Shown here piece by piece: positions 35,730-47,770 of a DNA stretch of 64,000 nucleotides. The translations under genes were made by a program, and so were the position numbers. The notes below the pieces were generated by a model. The model did no database searches, had not been told where the DNA came from, and worked only from the letters and a program-made list of their open reading frames with translations. Origin of the DNA: Pseudorasbora parva (taxonomy: Eukaryota; Chordata; Actinopteri; Cypriniformes; Gobionidae); the NCBI RefSeq assembly GCF_024679245.1, contig NC_090182.1:37051547-37115546 (forward strand). The letters run 5' to 3'. The stretch's first letter is position 1, and each line of letters starts with the position of its first letter.

Positions 35730-37020
35730 CATCAGAGGCGGACCTCGAGAGGCTGGTTCCCTTGGTAGATTATCTAGGCGCAAGAAAATGCCTTCCGGAT
35801 ATATTTGCATGGGCTGTGCGTACTGTAGAACTGGGTTACAGACTGCAGTTCAGTTCCCCACCCCCCAAATTCAGCAGGGTGGTTTGGACCACTGTGGTCC
35901 TAGAGCAGGCGTCGGTAATGTAACAAGAAGTTCAGTCCCCTTTGTGCAAGGCGGCTTGGCAGACAGGGAGTCCGGGTTCTACAGACGGTACTGCAAAGTT
36001 CCCAAGAAGGATGGGGGGTTGCGTTCTATTATAGATCTGAGGATCCTGAACCGGGTCTCTGAGGAGATTAATGTTCAAGATGCTCATGATTCCCGTCATT
36101 GTGAGACAGATCGAGTCCGAGGACTGGTTCATCACAATACACAATAGACTTGAAGGAAGCATACTTTCATATCTCCATCTTTCCATGTCACATGAAGTTC
36201 CTGAGGTTGGTCTTTGGGGGCTCTCTCCCCTTACACTTTCAGCAAATGCATGGATGCAGCACTGTCTCCGTTGAGACTCCAGGGCATCCAAGTGCTCAGT
36301 TACATAGACGACTGGCTTATTTTGGCCAGGTCAGAGAGATGGCGGTTCAGCATCAAGATGTCGTTCTTGCCCACATAAAGTGCTTGGGGCTGAGACTCAA
36401 CACATCCAAGTGTTGACGCCCTCCCAGCAAACAAAGTTTCTGTGAGTGGTATGGGACTCAACAACGATGCGGGCACAGTTGTCTCCTGCACGGATAGAGT
36501 CCATACGGGTGACAGTCTCCAGAGTGAAGTTAGGCCAGAGGCTGACTTTGAAGCTGTTCCAGAGACTGCTGGGTCTTATGGCAGCAGCGGCCAATGCCAT
36601 TCCAGTGGTCACTCCAGTGGTGGCTAAGGGCCAAGGGGTTTTCCCCGAGGGGAAATCGGTTCCATATGATCAGAGTAACATGCAAGTGCATTTGTTCTCT
36701 CGACATGTGGAGGAAACCTTGGTTCCTGTCCCAGGGGCCAGTGCTCGGAGCATCATGTTGCCAGAAGACCGTTTTAACAGATGCCTCCCTCACTGATTGG
36801 GGCACGGTCATGGACAGCAATTCCCTGAGAGGTCTGTGGGAGGCCCAGCATTCCTCATGGCATATAAATTGCTTGGAGATGCTGGCGGTCTTCAAGGCTC
36901 TGAGGAGCTTTTGCCCAGATCGTCATGGCCACCATGTCCTGATACAATCCGACAATATGTCTGTGGTATTGTATCTGAATCAACAGGGGGGCTTGAGATC
37001 ACGCCAATTCTACATCTAAT
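35730..37020 (+). pseudogene. DIRS copy C RT / RNase H remnant
   Basis: LERLVPLVDYLGARKCLPDI begins the RT (about 35740). SEDWFITI with LKEAYFHISIFP gives motif A in two frames near 36115-36180. The YIDDW motif C can be read near 36300. RNase H reads TDASLTDWGTVM, CLEMLAVFKAL and IQSDNMSVVLYLNQQ (36778-36990), so Asp, Glu and Asp are present before the frame ends. The methyltransferase-like part and the recombinase start are missing. Many frameshifts. Confidence 0.8.
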
Positions 37021-37452
37021 GTGGTCAGGTCAGTGGTTCTGCAGGCTTTTCATCCTCCCCATCACACGACGGTGGAAGCGAGCAGGCTTCGCCTGCTCTG
37101 TCTGGTTAGGGCATTGAGCATTTATTTGGAGAAGTGTGCTCAGTGGAGAAAGTCAGACCAGTTGATGGTGTGCTTTGGCCAACCCAAGAAAGGGCTACCT
37201 GCCGCAAAGCAGACAATTAGTAACTGGATTGTCAAGACTATTGCCATGGCTTATCAGGTGCACAGTTTGCCTTCACCCATGACCGTGAGGGCACATTCTA
37301 CCAGGGGCATGGCCTCCTTAGTGGCCCTCCTTTCTAGTGCCTCCATATAGAAGATCTGCGAGGCAGCGGGGTGGGCCACCCCACACACCTTCATTAAGTT
37401 CTACAGTCTGCATCTCCCTGAGATGCCTTGGGCTAGGGTGCTAACGCCCTGA
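37021..37452 (+). pseudogene. DIRS copy C tyrosine recombinase, C-terminal half
   Basis: VVLQAFHPPHH through LLCLVRALSIYLEKCAQWRK to RAHSTRGMASLVALL, retaining His-x-x-Arg. A TAG at about 37348 interrupts, then KICEAAGWATPHTFIKFYSL follows with the Trp and the Tyr nucleophile. The first catalytic Arg region is deleted, so it is inactive. Confidence 0.85.
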
Positions 37453-37516
37453 GTGTGCCTGGACTCCGGCTCACACCTGGGCATTGGTCACTCGGCGCAG
37501 ATTAGTGGGTATTCGT

Positions 37517-37615
37517 TCCCTAGAGTGTCGTCACAAGTTGTGCGAGTTTCCTCGATAAAGAGGGCATCTCGGGTTATGACTATAACTCTTGTTCCTTGAG
37601 AGGGAACGAGACACT
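37517..37615. repeat. DIRS C internal complementary region
   Basis: CGAGTTTCCTCGATAAAGAG matches the reverse complement of the left end, with several mismatches and AAAGAGGGCATCTC at the join. TATAACTCTTGTTCCTTGAG matches the right tip. More decayed than in B and D. Confidence 0.65.
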
Positions 37616-37793
37616 GCATCTTGTTGCCACGCCTTATCTTGCCAGAGTGCCAGCTTCACTGCAAAGGAGCTGTGTGTGCTTTGTTTTGGCGTCCCTTTGT
37701 AGCTTTCGGGTAAGCCGTCACGTGCTATGTCATCACGATGCAGTGTCTCGTTCCCTCTCAGGAAACAAGGGATATAGTCATAACCTGAGATAT

Positions 37794-39318
37794 TTTGGAT
37801 AAAACTGATTCCACTTGTAGCATCACTCACAGGACATTTGACTTTTTTAAATTATGCAAAACTGTGCAAGAAGCAGTGTAATATCTTTTTTTTGCAGAAG
37901 TATTGCCACATGTCATTTTTTTGGGTTGCCTGGGCTGTCAATGGGGGTGTTTTGGAAAACTGCCTGAATACATTAGTGTGGATATTTACTCTTTCCCCAC
38001 CAGCATTTTCCAACAAAAAAAAAATGGCCAGCCAGCACCAGAATCTTCAATCATATTCACATTTATTCCTAATGGGGGCAATGTTGTATGCACAATGATG
38101 ATGTGATGTTTTAAATATGGATCGAATATATAGGTGGATCTGGTGAAGAAGCTGTTAGCGGTCAAAATATTAATTATGAAGAGGTTGAAAATGATAGTTT
38201 TGAGAATATGTTTGATATTGTGAATATGAGCCAGATGCTAAATGTACTGGGAAAATGAGCTTTGACAATGACAGTGATGATGATGGTAAAACGCAAAGCA
38301 TCTGCTCAAAATGAACCCTTTCATTCAACATTCCATAAGGTAAAAAAAAAAGTTTTATACAATTGTGGCAGTTATATATCCATCTGTATGGGTGGCTAAA
38401 GACATGAATATGTTATGATTTTTGCGAAAAATTCATGTAATGAAGGGTTAAAACACCATTCAAATGGCCAATCTATCTCAGTGTCTTTTTTCATATTAGC
38501 AAAGATTTCCTCTTCTTCTGTGACTACATTTAAGCCATGTCGAATTTTGCCGATTGATCATTCCAAGATAATCCAGTATTCCATTCTCATCCTGGGGGAG
38601 GAATTTTATACACCTTAAGCAGTCAGTCGTACTGCTTTTCTTGGCAGTTTTTATGCCAATTTCCAATTTATAACCTGAGAGCTGCGTCCTTGACCACTGC
38701 TGAGTGTTCCTCCGTGGCACACACCCCAAGTTCATTAAATACTTCATTAGCCACTGCTCCTGGACAGTGGAGAAGACTGCTGTTGATGGGCCACACAAGA
38801 GAGGCACCTGGGTAGTACCTCGAGAGACACAGAGTGCCACTGCAATTAATAAAGTCTGCTTTCTCTTTCAAAGCACATCTCTCATGCCAGACTTGGGCCT
38901 TAATAATATGCCCGCACAGAGATAACCTCTTTTCTCACCCACGCTTAATTTTCAATCAAAGTTCCGTCAGAAGCCATTTCCAGTCACACTTAACTGCATT
39001 AATTTATTGTGTGTGAATTAAAGGAGGTAATGGGAACATTTATCAGATTCAAGAGGGCTGCAGAAGTGGAGATTTCCTCCAGTGTGTTGTAACGTAACAG
39101 TTGCAGGAGTCCAAACGGCATGTAGTAATTGGCAGTTGAAATTCTGTGCTGTTAGCACAAAAAATGTATTCTAGTACAAGATCAGAGGTGGTTTGTACAT
39201 AAATATTTCATGAAAAGCCTTTTTTTTCAAAATTCAGGGAGCTCAACATTCAGAGCAATGGGCGGAGAGAATTTTACAAAATTGTGCTTTTTTTATAAAT
39301 ACATTTTTTTTTAAATGC
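37794..39318. other. No gene seen; low-repeat island 38420-39120
   Basis: 37838-38420 is AT-rich, with AAAAAAAAAATGG near 38018. 38420-39120 shows no repeat ends, has mixed composition and only short ORFs, and could be intronic or conserved non-coding sequence. Confidence 0.35.
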
Positions 39319-39320
39319 TA

Positions 39321-40563
39321 CAGTTTCTTCTCAAAAAATGTGCATATTGTGATAAAGTTCATTATTTTCCATAATGTAATTATAAAAATTAAACCTTCAT
39401 ATGTTTTAGATTCATTTCACACCAACTGAAGTATTTCAGGTCTTTTATTGTTTTAATACTGATGATTTTGGCATACAGCTCATAAAAACCCAAAATTCCT
39501 ATCTCAAAAAATTAGCATATCATGAAAAGGTTCTCTAAACGAGCTATTAACCTAATCATCTGAATCAACTAATTAACTCTAAACACCTGCAAAAGATTCC
39601 TGAGGCTTTTAAAAACTCCCAGCCTGGTTCATTACTCAAAACTGCAATCATGGGTAAGACTGCCGACCCGACCCTGTCCAGAAGGCCATCATTGACACCC
39701 TCAAGCGAGAGGGTAAGACACAGAAAGACATTTCTGAATGAATAGGCTGTTCCCAGAGTGCTGTATCAAGGCACCTCAGTGGGAAGTCTGTGGAAAGGAA
39801 AAAGTGTGGCAAAAAACGCTGCACAACGAGAAGAGGTGACCGGACCCTGGGGAAGATTGTGGAGAAGGACCGATTCCAGACCTTGGGGGACCTGCAGAAG
39901 CAGTGGACTGAGTCTGGAGTAGAAACATCCAGAGCTACTGCTTCCATCTGCTGAAGAGCTTTATGGAGATGAAGATTTTGTTTTTCAGCACGACCTGGCA
40001 CCTGCTCACAGTGCCAAAACCACTGGTAAATGGTTTACTGACCATGGTATTACTCTGCTCAGTTGGCCTGCCAACTCTCCTGACCTGAACCCCATAGAGA
40101 ATCTGTGGGATATTGTGAAGAGAAAGTTGAGAGAAGCGAAAGCCAACACTCTGGATGAGCTTAAGGCCGCTATCGAAGCATCCTGGGCCTCCATAACACC
40201 TCAGCAGTGCCACCGGCTGATTGCCTCCATGCCACGCCGCATTGAAGCAGTAATTTCTGCAAAAGGATTCCCGACCAAGTATTGAGTGCATAACTGAACA
40301 TAATTATTTGAAGGTTGACTTTTTTTGTATTAAAAACACTTTTCTTTTATTGGTCTGATGAAATATGCTAGTTTTTTTAGATAGGAATTTGGGGTTTTCA
40401 TGAGCTGTATACCAAAATCATCAGTATTAAAACAATAAAATACCTAAAATATTTTAGTTGGCGTCCAATGAATCTAAAATATGTGAAAGTTTAATTTGTA
40501 TCATTACATTATGGAAAAAAAATGACCTTTTATCACATGTGCTAATTTTTTGAGAAGGACCTG
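39321..40563 (+). mobile_element. Tc1-like transposon copy 2
   Basis: TA at 39319-39320 and 40564-40565 flank ends CAGTTTCTTCTCAAAAAATG and (reverse complement) CAGGTCCTTCTCAAAAAATT. Terminal repeats are about 200 bp. It is closely related to copy 1 and carries the same early transposase lesion. Confidence 0.9.
39650..40284 (+). pseudogene. Tc1-like transposase copy 2 (deleted)
   Basis: Same start as copy 1, including the in-frame TGA in ISE-TGA-IGCSQ (about 39738). After WTESGVE a larger deletion joins to LLPSAEELYGDEDFVFQHD. The tail with [31 protein letters not shown] and ASMPRRIEAVISAKG is retained to TGA at 40282-40284. The first catalytic Asp block is lost. Confidence 0.87.
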
Positions 40564-40565
40564 TA

Positions 40566-42144
40566 TACAACAGGTCTTAAACCTTTATTCCCTAGGTGTC
40601 CATTCCCTGGATTATGGTTTCGTTTTTTTTTTGTCTAAGGTAACTATGATTAAAACTTCATCATTGTGTATCAGACATTGCCACTTTGTGGAATAAAGGT
40701 GAATTGCACGTATTTCATCATTATAGATTAATTTATTATTGTGCAGAAAAATACGTACATTCTTATACACCTCGGGTTGTTAGTGACACAATTTTGACAA
40801 AAAAAAACTAGTGGAAAAACAGGCATTCAATTATATTTAAAGTTTTTTTTTCTTGTTATATTCTTTAAAATGGATTGATTGAGGAATACTAAGAAGGTTG
40901 ATGTTTCAGGTCGCTAAAGACCTGAGGTATGCATTTAAGGGTTAAAGGCCTTAAACCGCTTGAACCCCGATAATTGCTGATTTGCTAAATTCATATTATG
41001 TTTATCAAAATTTGTGTAAATTATGTAATCATTGGATACAAAAAAAAATGAGACACCATGTTTTTACTCTATTGGAGTAGAAAGTGGAGAAAATCTACTG
41101 CTATGTACATGTTGACAGAGGACTGAATATTTTTCATCTCTAAAATAATATTTTGTTCAGCTTTTTTTGAATGTTATTATAATCTTTAATGGAGACATTT
41201 CAAATGTCCAACAGAGCCCTCTTAAAGTTTCCGCTTTGCTGCAGACGACACTGCATTTTAGACTTGAGTGGTGGCATTATATTCGATCCTCAGTAAACAG
41301 AAACGTTCCTTTTTTGTAGAAAGAAAAATGGGGCACAGCTGAGCTATGGCTTCCCACCGAATTAATGAGGCCTTCAGTGAGAGAGGAAGCAGGGATGTGG
41401 GCAAAAGGAAGGACCAATAGCCCTGGGAATCCTATTCAATAACTGTTATTGCAGACGTACAGTCCTCTCGCCAACACCGTCATTATTCTTTGGGAAATGG
41501 TTGGATCCTGTGGGTATATTCAGCCTATTGTGCGCTGGTGCCTACTGTCAACTCTCACACTGTTTCTCCCTTGTCCTCCTCTGACACGCCAATGTATTTG
41601 TAAACGTGTGATGGAAGCTTGAACATGGTGGTTTCAAATAAAAAAGCTTTTCAGACTAAAAGCGTTTCTCACTTGTCCCTCGTCTGAAAGGGGGAATCAA
41701 TGTCAGGTAACTGTCTGCCCCAGCGATGATGTCTGTGTGCTCTCCAGGGTAAGCTGCTGAAATTACCTTTAACCAAACTGTTAAAAGCCTGTATAAAAGA
41801 ACCAAATTGACTTAATATAAGATAAACAACCTTGGCACAAATCAATGCCATAAAACATGCATGTAATTTTCATGTCATCATCTTAATCCACTCCAACATT
41901 TTATTTCCTCTGCCTCTTCTGCACTCAACAGGAATTTGCTCACAGCTGTGAGCGCATCGTGGAAATGGCCAATCAGAGAGCGATGGTGTGGAATGCTTAA
42001 TTAAAAACCAGCATACTAGAAAGAGGATATCTCATGCACATGACCTATGAGACACTTCCCGTTGAATCACTGAAATCACACATCTCCAGCAGAGTTATCA
42101 GGACATATTAGGACCATGAGTATTCACGCTTAAACTTAAATGGA
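40566..42144. other. No gene seen; low-repeat island 41200-42100
   Basis: 40566-40960 has features of an old transposon end (GGTCGCTAAAGACCTGAGG near 40910), unpaired. 41200-42100 is mixed-composition sequence with no repeat ends. ORFs are short. It could be intron or conserved non-coding sequence. Confidence 0.35.
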
Positions 42145-42386
42145 TGGACTGCATTTATATAGCGCTTTTATCCAAAGCGCTTTACATTTTTGCCTCACAT
42201 TCACCCATTCATACACCGACGGCGATGTCAGCCATGCAAGGCGCCATCCAGCTCGTCGGGAGCATGCTGGGGTTAGGTGTCTTGCTCAAGGACACTTCGA
42301 CACTTGGTCAGGTGGAACCGGGGATCGAACCACCAACCTTTCGGTTTGTAGACAATCTACATGAACCACTGAGCCACTGCCGCCCC
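42145..42386 (-). mobile_element. tRNA-derived SINE, second copy
   Basis: Same family as 32571-32829: on the minus strand GGGGCGGCAGTGGCTCAGTG, B box GGTTCGATCCCCGG, tail GCTTTGGATAAAAGCGCTAT. The flanks share only ACTTAA, so the target duplication is uncertain. Confidence 0.85.
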
Positions 42387-42724
42387 ATACTTAATTAGTT
42401 CTTTGTGAATATCAACAAAAAGGATGAATTTCCTGCCAAACAGGCATTTGTTTGTTCATGTAGAAGTAATCAAGCATGCTGTTAATGTTTTTCTTTGCAG
42501 TTAGCAATTTGTGATTGTCACTTGTTTTTAGATCTCAATTGATATTAGTTGAAAGTTTATTAAAGGGCAGTTTCATAAGAGAAACATATCTGTGCACCAT
42601 AAAAATAAAGCAATATTTGGTTATAATCACGTATGTTTGACACAAAACACAGAAATTAAATAAATGTCATTACTATTGTATCCTGCTATTATAATATATT
42701 ATCTGAGCCCTTAACCCCCCCCCC

Positions 42725-42760
<36 letters not shown>

Positions 42761-43638
42761 ACCACCACCTTTATGTTAAGTTAAGTTAAACCTAAGTTAT
42801 TGTAGAAAAAGTAAATAAATTAAACACAACTGAAAAAGACATATCACAATCATTCACAAAGGGGTTGAATGATTGATTTTTCAACATGATTTGAGTACTG
42901 TGGAGTGGGAAGATTGTTAGGGAATAATTACTTTTTAGTCTGTTGTTTGCATTAACCTATCATTTTGCTCCTTTCATTTCCAAGAACATCACACAAGACA
43001 CAAATAATAGCAGCTGAGTAAAAGTGCAAAAAAAAAAGTGGAAAGGAAAGGTTGCCTTTTGACATAATATCTCAATTTTACCCACTCGACAAGGACTGCA
43101 CAATTTCAGACTAGCTTAGTTTGAGAAGGAAGCTTTATAGACCTTATTTAGAGCAGTGCCATGACAGGTAGGGGAGACCAGGTATATTTGTAACATGGGG
43201 AGAGTTGTAAAACAATCAATTCCATGAATCACAGATAAGATAGGAGTCATATGATAGTTTCAGTGTTCTCTGGCTTCCTTTACGATCCCACATGGAGGTT
43301 TTCCAGTCTAGGTTGCTATCTCTCCTGAAGCTACAGCAGAAAATCTAATTCTGAGGTAAGAAAAAAAATAGCAAGATAATATTTTGTTTAGTACTTCTAT
43401 CATTGTAGATAATGTTGTATTAGTCAAAATGTAGTTCAAAGTGTAGTTTCTCTAGTAAAGCTTGATGTCTCAACCTCCTGCTAATTTCAAAGTGCAATGC
43501 TAATACAGCTAGCTAAACAATGGTTGGCAGTGGCAGTAGGTTGTAATACATGTTTTGAAACAACCATCCACTTAGATACAACTAAGAATATTTGTGTGAT
43601 TTTAAGAATTTGACAGAAAGCCTCTTTATGCTCTCACT
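42387..43638. other. No gene seen; C-run and (CA)n at 42714-42759
   Basis: A run of 14 C followed by CA repeats to 42759. The 33-nt stretch 42669-42701 is identical to 51260-51292. Otherwise unremarkable. Confidence 0.45.
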
Positions 43639-43738
<100 letters not shown>

Positions 43739-44042
43739 TGTGCACGTACAGACATACACAAACAAAAGAACACGTGCGAATGCACAAACGTACACAATAT
43801 GCACATACACTCTCCACAATCACACATATTTTATTGTTGCAGCCATGCATTTAAAGGTGCCCTAGAATGATTTGAAACAATATTGTAAATTGTTCTTTGA
43901 TCTCTCAATGACAGCTAACAGATCTAATGTTATACTATCTGTCATGGCAATGATTTTACAATGATAGCTTCTCAACTTTGATTCATGAACTGAACTGGGT
44001 AGCGTATAAATATGATGTTCCCTATCTCGAGGGAACTTCGAG

Positions 44043-44193
44043 CTGCGTCGAAACGCTAGGGGACGCCTCTGCGTGCCATGTCATGAAGCACTTGTGTAAT
44101 CAGTCCAATAGCGGGACGATACGTCACGGGCGGGTGACGTCATCGACCAGGAAGCTATAAAGCATGCCCGGACCAAACAGTCACTAGCTTCTG
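44043..44193 (+). repeat. DIRS D left inverted terminal repeat
   Basis: CTGCGTCGAAACGCTAGGGG through ACTAGCTTCTG. I compared it by eye with the reverse complement of 48851-49001 and found no mismatch. Confidence 0.9.
44103..44161 (+). promoter_or_regulatory. DIRS D promoter-like block: CCAAT, CRE, TATA
   Basis: CCAAT within AGTCCAATAGC (about 44104), a second CRE-like ACGTCA at 44121-44126, perfect CRE TGACGTCA at 44135-44142, TATAAA at 44156-44161. Spacing between CRE and TATA is 13 nt. The block recurs in A, and C and E keep CCAAT plus CRE-like cores. Confidence 0.55.
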
Positions 44194-44287
44194 TGTCTTC
44201 ACAAGCGCTCTGTGTGAATTGTATGTCCATTTATTGTGTGTGTGTTCAAAAAAAAAAAAAAAAAAAGAAAGAAAGAAAGAAAGAAAT

Positions 44288-45633
44288 ATGGCAAGTCAGT
44301 ATAGGTGTTGTGTTCCTCCCTGCCCACGTTAAATCACGGGTAGGGATACACACGTCCTAATGTGTGATGTGTTTGGGGCTCGAACATGCCCAGTCAGCTC
44401 TCGAGGGGGTCGGCTGCGAGCATTGCGAGAGACTCCCAATGCGCATATTAAGATCACGCCGGGCACTCTTCGAGGAGAGTGCTTTGGCTCGCGGTCCTCA
44501 GGGCTCGGGTCCCGCTGTTGCCGAGGCGCAGCGAAGGCTCGCGTCCTGGGGATCGCAGTTGGATCTAGTGGCGGGGTTAGAGACGGGTGATCCCCTATCT
44601 CTGCCTTTACCCGCTGGATCTCATGCCTCAGTTAGCGAGCTGGAAGCACGCTCTGCGGTTTTCTTCCGCTCGCGCTGAGGCACAAACGCAGCAGCACTCC
44701 AGCTCCGAGGAACTGGATGTTGTTAGCGCTGATTATGATCTGCCAAAAGAAAACGACACACACACACTCATAAAAAGAGGTGCTATTGGTGTAACTCGCG
44801 CTGTGTCCAGGTTAAGTTTAGACTGGCCGGCCGAGTGTCAAGAAGTTCGCCAAAAAATAAATAAATATATAAATAAAATAAGAAAGAGAAAGAACAATAT
44901 AATGGCGAGCAGACAGCATGTTTGAGAGTACGAGGGGCTGAATCTAGTGGCTCGGATCTCGCGTTTGCCGAGGCAGCGTGTAGATCACGGGTCTACAATA
45001 TAGATTCTATGACTCGATCGCGGATCTCGCGCTTGCCGAGGCAGCGTGTAGATTACGGGGTTGAGTTTAGTGGCTCAGATCGCGTGTTTGCCGAGGCATC
45101 GCGTAGATTATGGGTCTGCATCTATCATTCAGAAAGGGCGACGATGTCTCGCGGGGAAGAGACGCTTGCGAGCTATCTCTCCCCCGAGTCCACATCGTCA
45201 CACAGCCCCACAGCTGCCCACAACAAGCCGGTAAAAAAAAAAAAAAAAAAAGTCGGCTTTGGGGGTAGGGCATATTCGGCAGCAGATCAGGCGGCCGCCG
45301 GTTTGTATACGGCGGTTGCTCTGCAAGCATATAAAACAAGCAGACCTGCTGGGGGATATTTATATTGAGATGTGAAATATAAAAATATATATATATATAT
45401 ATAATAAATAAATCAAAATGTCCCTCTGGGGCTGTCGGGCGGGGCAGCCTCAGCCGAGTACATCCTTTCTCAAACCTACACCGAGCAAAACAAAAGAGAG
45501 AGCGTGGCCGCTCGGGGCCCCCCCGCAGAGAGATCGGGGGTCCGGGCGACGCGCTCAGCCGGGACCTTCCCGTGGTAGGGCGGATCTGAGGGCCGTCCTT
45601 ACTGCTAGGAAGGCCTCGGCTAAGAAGTCCTGA
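44288..45633 (+). pseudogene. DIRS copy D gag (broken)
   Basis: ATG 44288 (MASQYRCCVPPCPR), stop TAA at 44330-44332, frame change near 44362, then GCEHCERLPMR (in the +1 frame) and WGSQLDLVAG. 44587-44925 continues in another frame with LDWPAECQEVRQK. 44940-45120 is three imperfect tandem repeats. 45150-45360 carries RGEETLASYLSPESTSSHS, a 19-A run (45233-45251) and AYSAADQAAAGLYTAVALQA. A deletion of roughly 300 nt relative to B is replaced by a short TA tract (45385-45405). The C-terminus RGRADLRAVLTARKASAKKS ends at TGA 45631-45633. Confidence 0.83.
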
Positions 45634-45639
45634 CGTCAG

Positions 45640-47770
45640 AGGCGCAGGACTTCCGATGGCAGTCCCCTCCGGGAGAGTGCGGCTCGCCGAGGCGCCCGCT
45701 CTTTCCCGGTGCCATCGGGGGGGGCCGGTCTGCCAACCCTGCCACCGTTGGTGCTTCAGGGCGCGGCGGTCCCCGGCGAACATATATCTCCTTGTCCGCC
45801 CGGAAACGTAGCGGCTTGGGGATGTTCGCGCCCTCTCGTGAGGGCCCCGGGGCGGTCAGTTCGGTTGCTACCTGCCGGTAATCCGTTACAGGACACCGGG
45901 CTGACCACCCAGGAAAATCCAGAGACCAGCCTCGAGAGGCTGGTTCCCTTAGTAGATTTTCTGGCAGCGTGGAAACTTCTGCCGAATATCTCAGAATGGG
46001 TCCTGCTCACATTATAAAAAGGGTTCGGTCACACCCACCCGTGTTCAGCAGGGTTACTCCTACGGTAGTAACCCCCGAGCAGCCTCTGTTCATGGAACGA
46101 GAGGTACAGACTCTTCTGCGAAAAGAGGCTATACACGGGTCCCTCCCCTCTGCAGAGAGTCGGGCTTTTACAGCCGGTACTTCATAGTTCCAAAGAAGGA
46201 TGGAGGGTTAAGGCCTATTTTTAGATCTGCATCAGCTAAACAAAATGCTCACGATAAAACAGATCGTGTGTCACGTCAGGTCCGAGGACTGGTGTGTCAC
46301 AATAGACCTAAAAAATGTATACTTCCACATCTCCATCCTTCCGCAGCACAGACAGGTCTTCAGGTTTGCTTTTGGGGGCGAAGCTTACCAGTATTGAGTG
46401 CTGCCATTCGGCCTAGCTTAATCACCCCACACTTTAACCAAGTGCGTGAATGCAGCTCTGGCTCAGGTGCGACTCCAGGGCATTCGCGTGCTCAACTATA
46501 TCGACGATTGGCTGGTGTTAGCATTGTCGAAACAGTGGGCGTTCAGCATTGAGATGCTGTTCTCGCCCATATGAGAGTGTTGGGGCTAAGGTTGAACGGA
46601 AAGAAATGTGTGCTGGCACCTATAAGCTGCAGAGCACTACTTTCTGGCGGTAGTCTGGGACACGAAAATAATGTTGGCTCGGCTATCCCCTCCCAGGATA
46701 AAAACGATCCTGGATACCGTGAACCAGATAAAGCTAGGTCAGTCACTCACTGTGAAACACTTTCAGAGAGTGTTAGGGCTGATGACAGCAGCGTCCAACG
46801 GGGTACCTTTTGGCCTGCGGTACATGAGACCCTTACAGTGGTGGCTCAGGACCAAGGGGTTCTCCCTGAGGGGAAACCCTTTTTCGCTTGATCAAGGTCA
46901 CGCGGCGCTGCCTACGTGCCTTAGTGAAGTGAAAAGATCCTTGGTTCCTGTCCCAAGGTCCAGTTCTGGGGGCTCCTTGTCGTCGCGTAACGCTAACGAC
47001 GGATGCCTCTCTAACTGGCTGGGGAGCGGTCATGAGTGGCCGCTCGGCCCAAGGTCTGAGCGGCCGTCAGCTCTCCTGGCACATAAACCAGCTGGAGCTG
47101 ATGGCTGTGTTTCAATCATATAAAATCAAACACTTCCTCTCAGACCTGCGGGGCCGCCATGTGTTAGTTCGGTCAGACAACACTTCGGTGGTCTCGTATA
47201 TAAATCACCAGGGGGGGTTGAGATTGCGTCGGGTGTGGAAGCTGACGCGTCATATGCTAACATGGGCCCACGGCAAGATGCTCTCGCTCAGGGCGATGTA
47301 CATCCCGGGGGTCCTGTACGTAGCGGCAGACTCCCTGTCGAGGCAGGGAGTGATGCCGGGAGAATGGAGACTCCACCCGAGGTGGTGGAGGAGCTGTGGA
47401 TCCGCTTTGGGCGAGCCCAGGTGGATCTGTTTGCGTCTCGAGAGACGACACACTGTCCAGCATATTTCTCCCTCACGCATCCAGCCCTGCTGGGGCTGGA
47501 CGCAATGGTACAGACGTGGCCGAGGCTGCGTCTGTACGCCTTCCCCCCTCTGGCATTGCTCCCAGGAGTGCTGGAGAGCGTCCGCCGGGACGGGGTTCAG
47601 CTTTTATTGGTAGCCCCGCTCTGGCCGGGCCAAGTATGGCTCGCCGACATTATGTCTCTCCTAGAAGGTCCTCCCTGGAAAATCCCAGTCAGGAGAGATC
47701 TTCTTTCGCAGGCCGGGGGGGTCAGTACTGCACCCGCGCCCGGAACTGTGGAAACGGTGGGCTTGGCCCC
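45640..47770 (+). pseudogene. DIRS copy D RT / RNase H / methyltransferase-like region
   Basis: The RT part is badly frameshifted: SLERLVPLVDFLAAWKLLPN at about 45930, a degraded motif A, and NYIDDWLV (motif C) near 46495. RNase H by contrast has all four acidic residues in one frame: TTDASLTGW (Asp at 47002), LELMAV (Glu at 47095), RSDNTSVV (Asp at 47176) and AADSLSR (Asp at 47329). The methyltransferase-like part follows (METPPEVVEELW, DLFASRETTHCP, YAFPPLALLPG, LLLVAPLWPGQVW). A G-run near 47711-47720 shifts the frame so that this part fuses with the recombinase start in one ORF (47235-48128). Confidence 0.85.

Larger units (their letters stand above)
35450..37793 (+). mobile_element. DIRS-type retrotransposon, copy C (internally deleted)
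   Basis: The left end GTTCCCTTTATCGAGGGAAC starts at 35450. The ICR lies around 37517-37615 and the right tip ends GATATAGTCATAACCTGAGA near 37793. Gag is absent. RT follows 150 bp after the left end, and the YR N-terminal half is deleted. It is related more closely to copy E (CEAAGWATPHTF, QWRKSDQLMVCFG) than to B or D. Its left end keeps an inverted CCAAT box (ATTGG) and a decayed CRE (TGACGTAG) but no TATA. Confidence 0.88.

Noticed and set aside
45067..45783. 238-codon minus-strand ORF opposite DIRS D gag
   Set aside because: Antisense shadow of the GC-rich gag region; it includes a TA-derived Tyr-Ile run and a poly-Phe run from the A tract, and has no known domain.
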